From a virus, in IMG/VR virus record IMGVR_UViG_3300032163_000028, positions 1-46,482 of that record: a stretch of DNA of 46,482 bases. One strand, written 5' to 3'. Numbering within the stretch: the first letter of the stretch is position 1; every line of letters begins with the position of its first letter. Below the pieces are notes generated by a model, which was not told where the DNA came from, ran no database searches, and saw nothing but the letters and a program-made list of their open reading frames with translations. Position numbers and translations under genes: made by a program. This document shows, in pieces, positions 44,192 through 46,482 of this stretch.

Positions 44192-45502
44192 ATGCCACCT
44201 GAGACTGACTTGGTAGAAGTGCTTATCCCTTGTAGACGTTGCAACGAGGAGTTCAGTCCTGAAGATAGCGATGACGAAGAGCTGTGTCAGGACTGTTATG
44301 ATAGCAGGTCTCTTTGTGCGGAATGCGATGAGGAACTGTGGGATGAGAGGCATAGCCGACAGAGGGTTTATACTAATAACGATGGGGATACCTACTGTGA
44401 GAACTGCTATTATGAGAAGTACTCACATTGTGCACATTGCAACGAAGAGATTGAAACTGCTTCAACATGGAACGCATGTGGTGACAGTTATTGTGAGGCA
44501 TGTTATGAGGACTTGTATATTTCCTGTGATGGTTGTGGGGATATAATAAGTAGGGATGACAGCTACGGGGGTAGTGATGGTAACTCTTACTGTAGAGACT
44601 GCTATCATGAAGACGATGAGGAGAGTTCATATTCTCCATACATTCGTGAATATCATAGCCGTAGACCAAGACTGCAATTTCACAGGATAGGTGAGCCAAA
44701 TACTCTAATCTGTGAACCTCTACCGTATGGAAGTGCCTTGTATCTGGGAGTTGAGTTGGAAGTAGATGAGTTCGATGGTGATGATATGCCTGCCTGTGCT
44801 GATAAATTGCATCGTTTGTCTCATGATGAGAGGTTGTTTCACATGGAGACCGATGGCTCTATTAACTATGGCTTTGAAGTAATCTCTCAACCATGCACAT
44901 TAGAGTATCACCTTACAGAGTTTGGTTGGAAAGAACTTTCAGAGATAGTGGTGAATTATGGTGGAAGAAGCCATAACACAAGCACTTGCGGACTTCACAT
45001 TCACTTTAATAAAACATTCTTTGGGGTTACTGAGAAGGCAAATGACCTACACTCACTAAAGTTATTGTATCTTTTTGAGAAGTTTTGGGAACAGTTTGTT
45101 ATATTCTCAAGACGTAGAGGTGAGAGTTGGATTCATTACGCTGAGAGATACAACGAAACCTTTGACACTGTGGGTAAAGTGGCTCATCTGAAGAATGGGA
45201 ATTATGGGAGATACTTTGCGGTAAACATTCAGCCAGAGGACACAATAGAACTTCGCATATTCAGAGGGACTCTCAACATCAATACTCTGTTTGCCACATT
45301 AGAGCTTGTAGATTTCCTTGTCCGCTATTGCAAGAGGCACACCATTAGCCTGGTGCAGACTCTAACTTGGGAGAAGCTGGTCGAAGCTATTCCTTCCAAG
45401 TACGAGTATCTGCTGAAGTACCTTGAGAGCATAAACTTAAAACACTCAGAGACAATAATTGAAGGAGGTGTACCGAATGTGTTTGATAGTGAGCAAGCCT
45501 AG
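44192..45502 (+). CDS. Zinc-finger amidoligase (COOH-NH2 ligase, Amidoligase_2-like), 436 aa
   Basis: The first 145 residues contain five or more CxxC pairs (CRRCNEEF, CQDC, CAEC, CENC, CAHC, CEAC, CDGCG, CRDC), LIM/treble-clef-like zinc fingers. Residues about 185-400 are the amidoligase domain of the glutamine-synthetase-like fold: GVELEVDEFDG, FHMETDGSINYGFEVISQP, TCGLHIHFNKTFF and ELRIFRGTLN. Family members join a carboxyl group to an amine with ATP; the phage members have been predicted to modify peptides or the cell wall. The next gene is a class II glutamine amidotransferase-like protein, a known pairing. Ribosome binding site aaaggaggtgag. Domain calls are firm; the substrate is unknown. 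Confidence 0.88.
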   Translation: MPPETDLVEVLIPCRRCNEEFSPEDSDDEELCQDCYDSRSLCAECDEELWDERHSRQRVYTNNDGDTYCENCYYEKYSHCAHCNEEIETASTWNACGDSYCEACYEDLYISCDGCGDIISRDDSYGGSDGNSYCRDCYHEDDEESSYSPYIREYHSRRPRLQFHRIGEPNTLICEPLPYGSALYLGVELEVDEFDGDDMPACADKLHRLSHDERLFHMETDGSINYGFEVISQPCTLEYHLTEFGWKELSEIVVNYGGRSHNTSTCGLHIHFNKTFFGVTEKANDLHSLKLLYLFEKFWEQFVIFSRRRGESWIHYAERYNETFDTVGKVAHLKNGNYGRYFAVNIQPEDTIELRIFRGTLNINTLFATLELVDFLVRYCKRHTISLVQTLTWEKLVEAIPSKYEYLLKYLESINLKHSETIIEGGVPNVFDSEQA

Positions 45503-46418
45503 AAAGGTAAGATTCCCGAAGGGGAAGCAGTTAAAGAGGTGGTTTGATGAGCATGATGATGGCTTTGGTCTTATGTTTCAAGATAAAGATAAAGTTCATA
45601 TCATGAAAGGTGCTATGACCTTGAGTGATATGTTCAAGCTCATCAATAAGGTAAGAGATTACATTAAGCCGACCAAACTGGATAACATACATATCATAAT
45701 GCACTTTAGGCAAGCCACTGGTGGCAAGGTGTGTCCTGAGAATTGCCACCCCTTCCCTGTAGGTGGTTCAGGTTTTGGAGAGCTGGACACATTGGTCGAT
45801 ATGGGATTGGTACACAATGGGATTATCTGGGACTACGGGACATACTCTAAAGGTACATGGGAGTTCGGAGGGGCTGATAGCAAGACTGATACACAAGAGT
45901 TTATTGAGGACTACCTCACTGAGATTGGGGATGCTATCTTTAACCCAAGTGTGCAGGCTATGATAGAGGACTTCTCCAGCAGTAAATTCGCTGTAATGTC
46001 GGGGAACACGGTAGCTCTTATTGGAGATTTTATTAAGGACAAGGGTGGTTTGATGTTCTCCAATGGCGGTTACAAACCTATTCCCAATCCAATACCAGTA
46101 GCAGTAGAGAAAGTGCCTGCTAACTTCTGTCAACTCCCAGCTGGCGTTAAAGCCTTTGGTGATGACTATGAAGAAGACAATGAACTGTTCGGTTCTACTA
46201 GGCGGACAGAACAGTGTGACTTCTGTGAGAAGTTTGATGACGTCGACAAGATGATAGACACTGGAGACTACTTCCTGTGTAGAGATTGTTCACAAGAGTA
46301 TGATAAGTGGTGGCTTTCGGAAGATAGTGCAGCAAACACACCACCATTTAAGCATACAAACCCTAGACATATCAACCACCGTGTTCGCTACGTAGGAAAC
46401 AGATACGCTGGACTATAG
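45477..46418 (+). CDS. Class II glutamine amidotransferase-like (Ntn hydrolase) protein, 313 aa
   Basis: The ATG at 45477 is chosen because it has gaaggaggtg upstream and gives Met-Cys at the start: Cys2 would be the N-terminal nucleophile after Met removal. Conserved class II signatures follow: FRQATGG (about 77-83), ENCHPF (His91), LVHNGII (about 111-117) and DSKTDTQEF. Residues 230-275 hold a zinc ribbon (CDFCEKFDDVDKMIDTG, FLCRDC). It could release ammonia from glutamine for, or hydrolyse the product of, the amidoligase whose gene it overlaps by 26 bases. The 3' end recurs at the left window edge. Confidence 0.85.
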   Translation: MCLIVSKPRKVRFPKGKQLKRWFDEHDDGFGLMFQDKDKVHIMKGAMTLSDMFKLINKVRDYIKPTKLDNIHIIMHFRQATGGKVCPENCHPFPVGGSGFGELDTLVDMGLVHNGIIWDYGTYSKGTWEFGGADSKTDTQEFIEDYLTEIGDAIFNPSVQAMIEDFSSSKFAVMSGNTVALIGDFIKDKGGLMFSNGGYKPIPNPIPVAVEKVPANFCQLPAGVKAFGDDYEEDNELFGSTRRTEQCDFCEKFDDVDKMIDTGDYFLCRDCSQEYDKWWLSEDSAANTPPFKHTNPRHINHRVRYVGNRYAGL

Positions 46419-46431
46419 CTAAAGGAGGTGT
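46306..46431. repeat. Right copy of terminal direct repeat
   Basis: Identical to bases 1-126. Beyond it (46432-46482) the sequence follows the same course as 127-177 with five mismatches, so this end was extended into another variant. Confidence 0.85.
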
Positions 46432-46434
46432 TAC

Positions 46435-46482
46435 ATGGATGCAATCACAATGACTAAGGCAGAGTTGAATGCAGTACCACTT
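46435..46482 (+). CDS. 5' end of variant copy of the 130-564 gene (partial)
   Basis: Starts with the same strong ribosome binding site (aaaggaggtgtt) and codes for MDAITMTKAELNAVPL before the window ends. It corresponds to the start of the gene at 130 (MDAITMTKAELKAIPF), with three residues different in 16. It is either an allele of the same gene from another strain, or a diverged paralog, which would mean the genome is not closed here. Confidence 0.6.
   Translation, partial: MDAITMTKAELNAVPL

Noticed and set aside
43734-44198. Minus-strand frame of 154 codons opposite early genes
   Set aside because: It is antisense to two genes with strong ribosome binding sites in the early operon.
1-46482. 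tRNA genes
   Set aside because: No cloverleaf with a TTCRA-type T loop and acceptor stem was seen in any gene-free stretch.

Overview
The window is an essentially complete genome of a tailed, probably short-tailed (podovirus-like) double-stranded DNA phage, assembled from what looks like an environmental sample. Bases 1-126 recur exactly at 46306-46431, and one gene (the glutamine-amidotransferase-like gene) runs off the right end and finishes again at the left end. The unit is therefore circular or circularly permuted, about 46.3 kb. Past base 126 the two ends differ by several substitutions, as expected from strain mixture or a diverged duplicate. The host cannot be named. Strong AGGAGG ribosome binding sites, sigma70-type TTGACA/TATACT promoters and operator boxes of the Gram-positive LexA type (GAACA-N2-TGTTC) point to a Gram-positive-like or Chloroflexi-like bacterium rather than an enterobacterium.

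Layout: an early/replication arm on the plus strand starts at a promoter near 43.63 kb, runs through the right end and, after circularisation, continues from base 1 to about 13.7 kb. It holds small zinc-finger proteins, an amidoligase plus class II glutamine amidotransferase pair, an intein-split RepA-like helicase, a possible ssDNA-binding protein, a Cas4-type nuclease, a Sak4-like ATPase, an ERCC4 nuclease, a metallophosphoesterase, a deoxyribosyltransferase-fold protein and a family A DNA polymerase with leucine at the position of E. coli Phe762. A structured, pseudoknotted RNA candidate lies at 4.74-4.99 kb. A late arm on the minus strand runs from 41.7 kb down to 13.7 kb: terminase small and large, portal, a 2146-residue virion protein, an HNH homing endonuclease, scaffold, Bbp17-like major capsid protein, Bbp16-like cement protein, a beta-helix protein, connector and tail-hub proteins, tail-fibre modules, and a lysis cluster with its own consensus promoter.

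The control region between the two arms (41.7-43.7 kb) has no large gene. It holds 14 copies of a 10-base motif close to TCATATGCGA, a small winged-helix-like gene on the minus strand with its own promoter and terminator, and LexA-like operator boxes upstream of the early promoter. The same boxes recur upstream of the helicase promoter near 1.9 kb, so the two early promoters look co-regulated. No integrase, repressor of the usual CI type, tRNA, CRISPR array or reverse transcriptase was seen. The Leu762-type polymerase, SOS-like boxes and iterons together suggest a temperate, perhaps extrachromosomal (phage-plasmid) lifestyle; this is inference.

The most unusual points are the pseudoknotted RNA, the iteron array, the amidoligase/amidotransferase pair fused to zinc fingers, an inserted two-gene cassette that left behind the old 3' end of the ERCC4 gene, a palindromic element in three intergenic places, and the lack of any recognisable endolysin apart from a transglutaminase-like protein.
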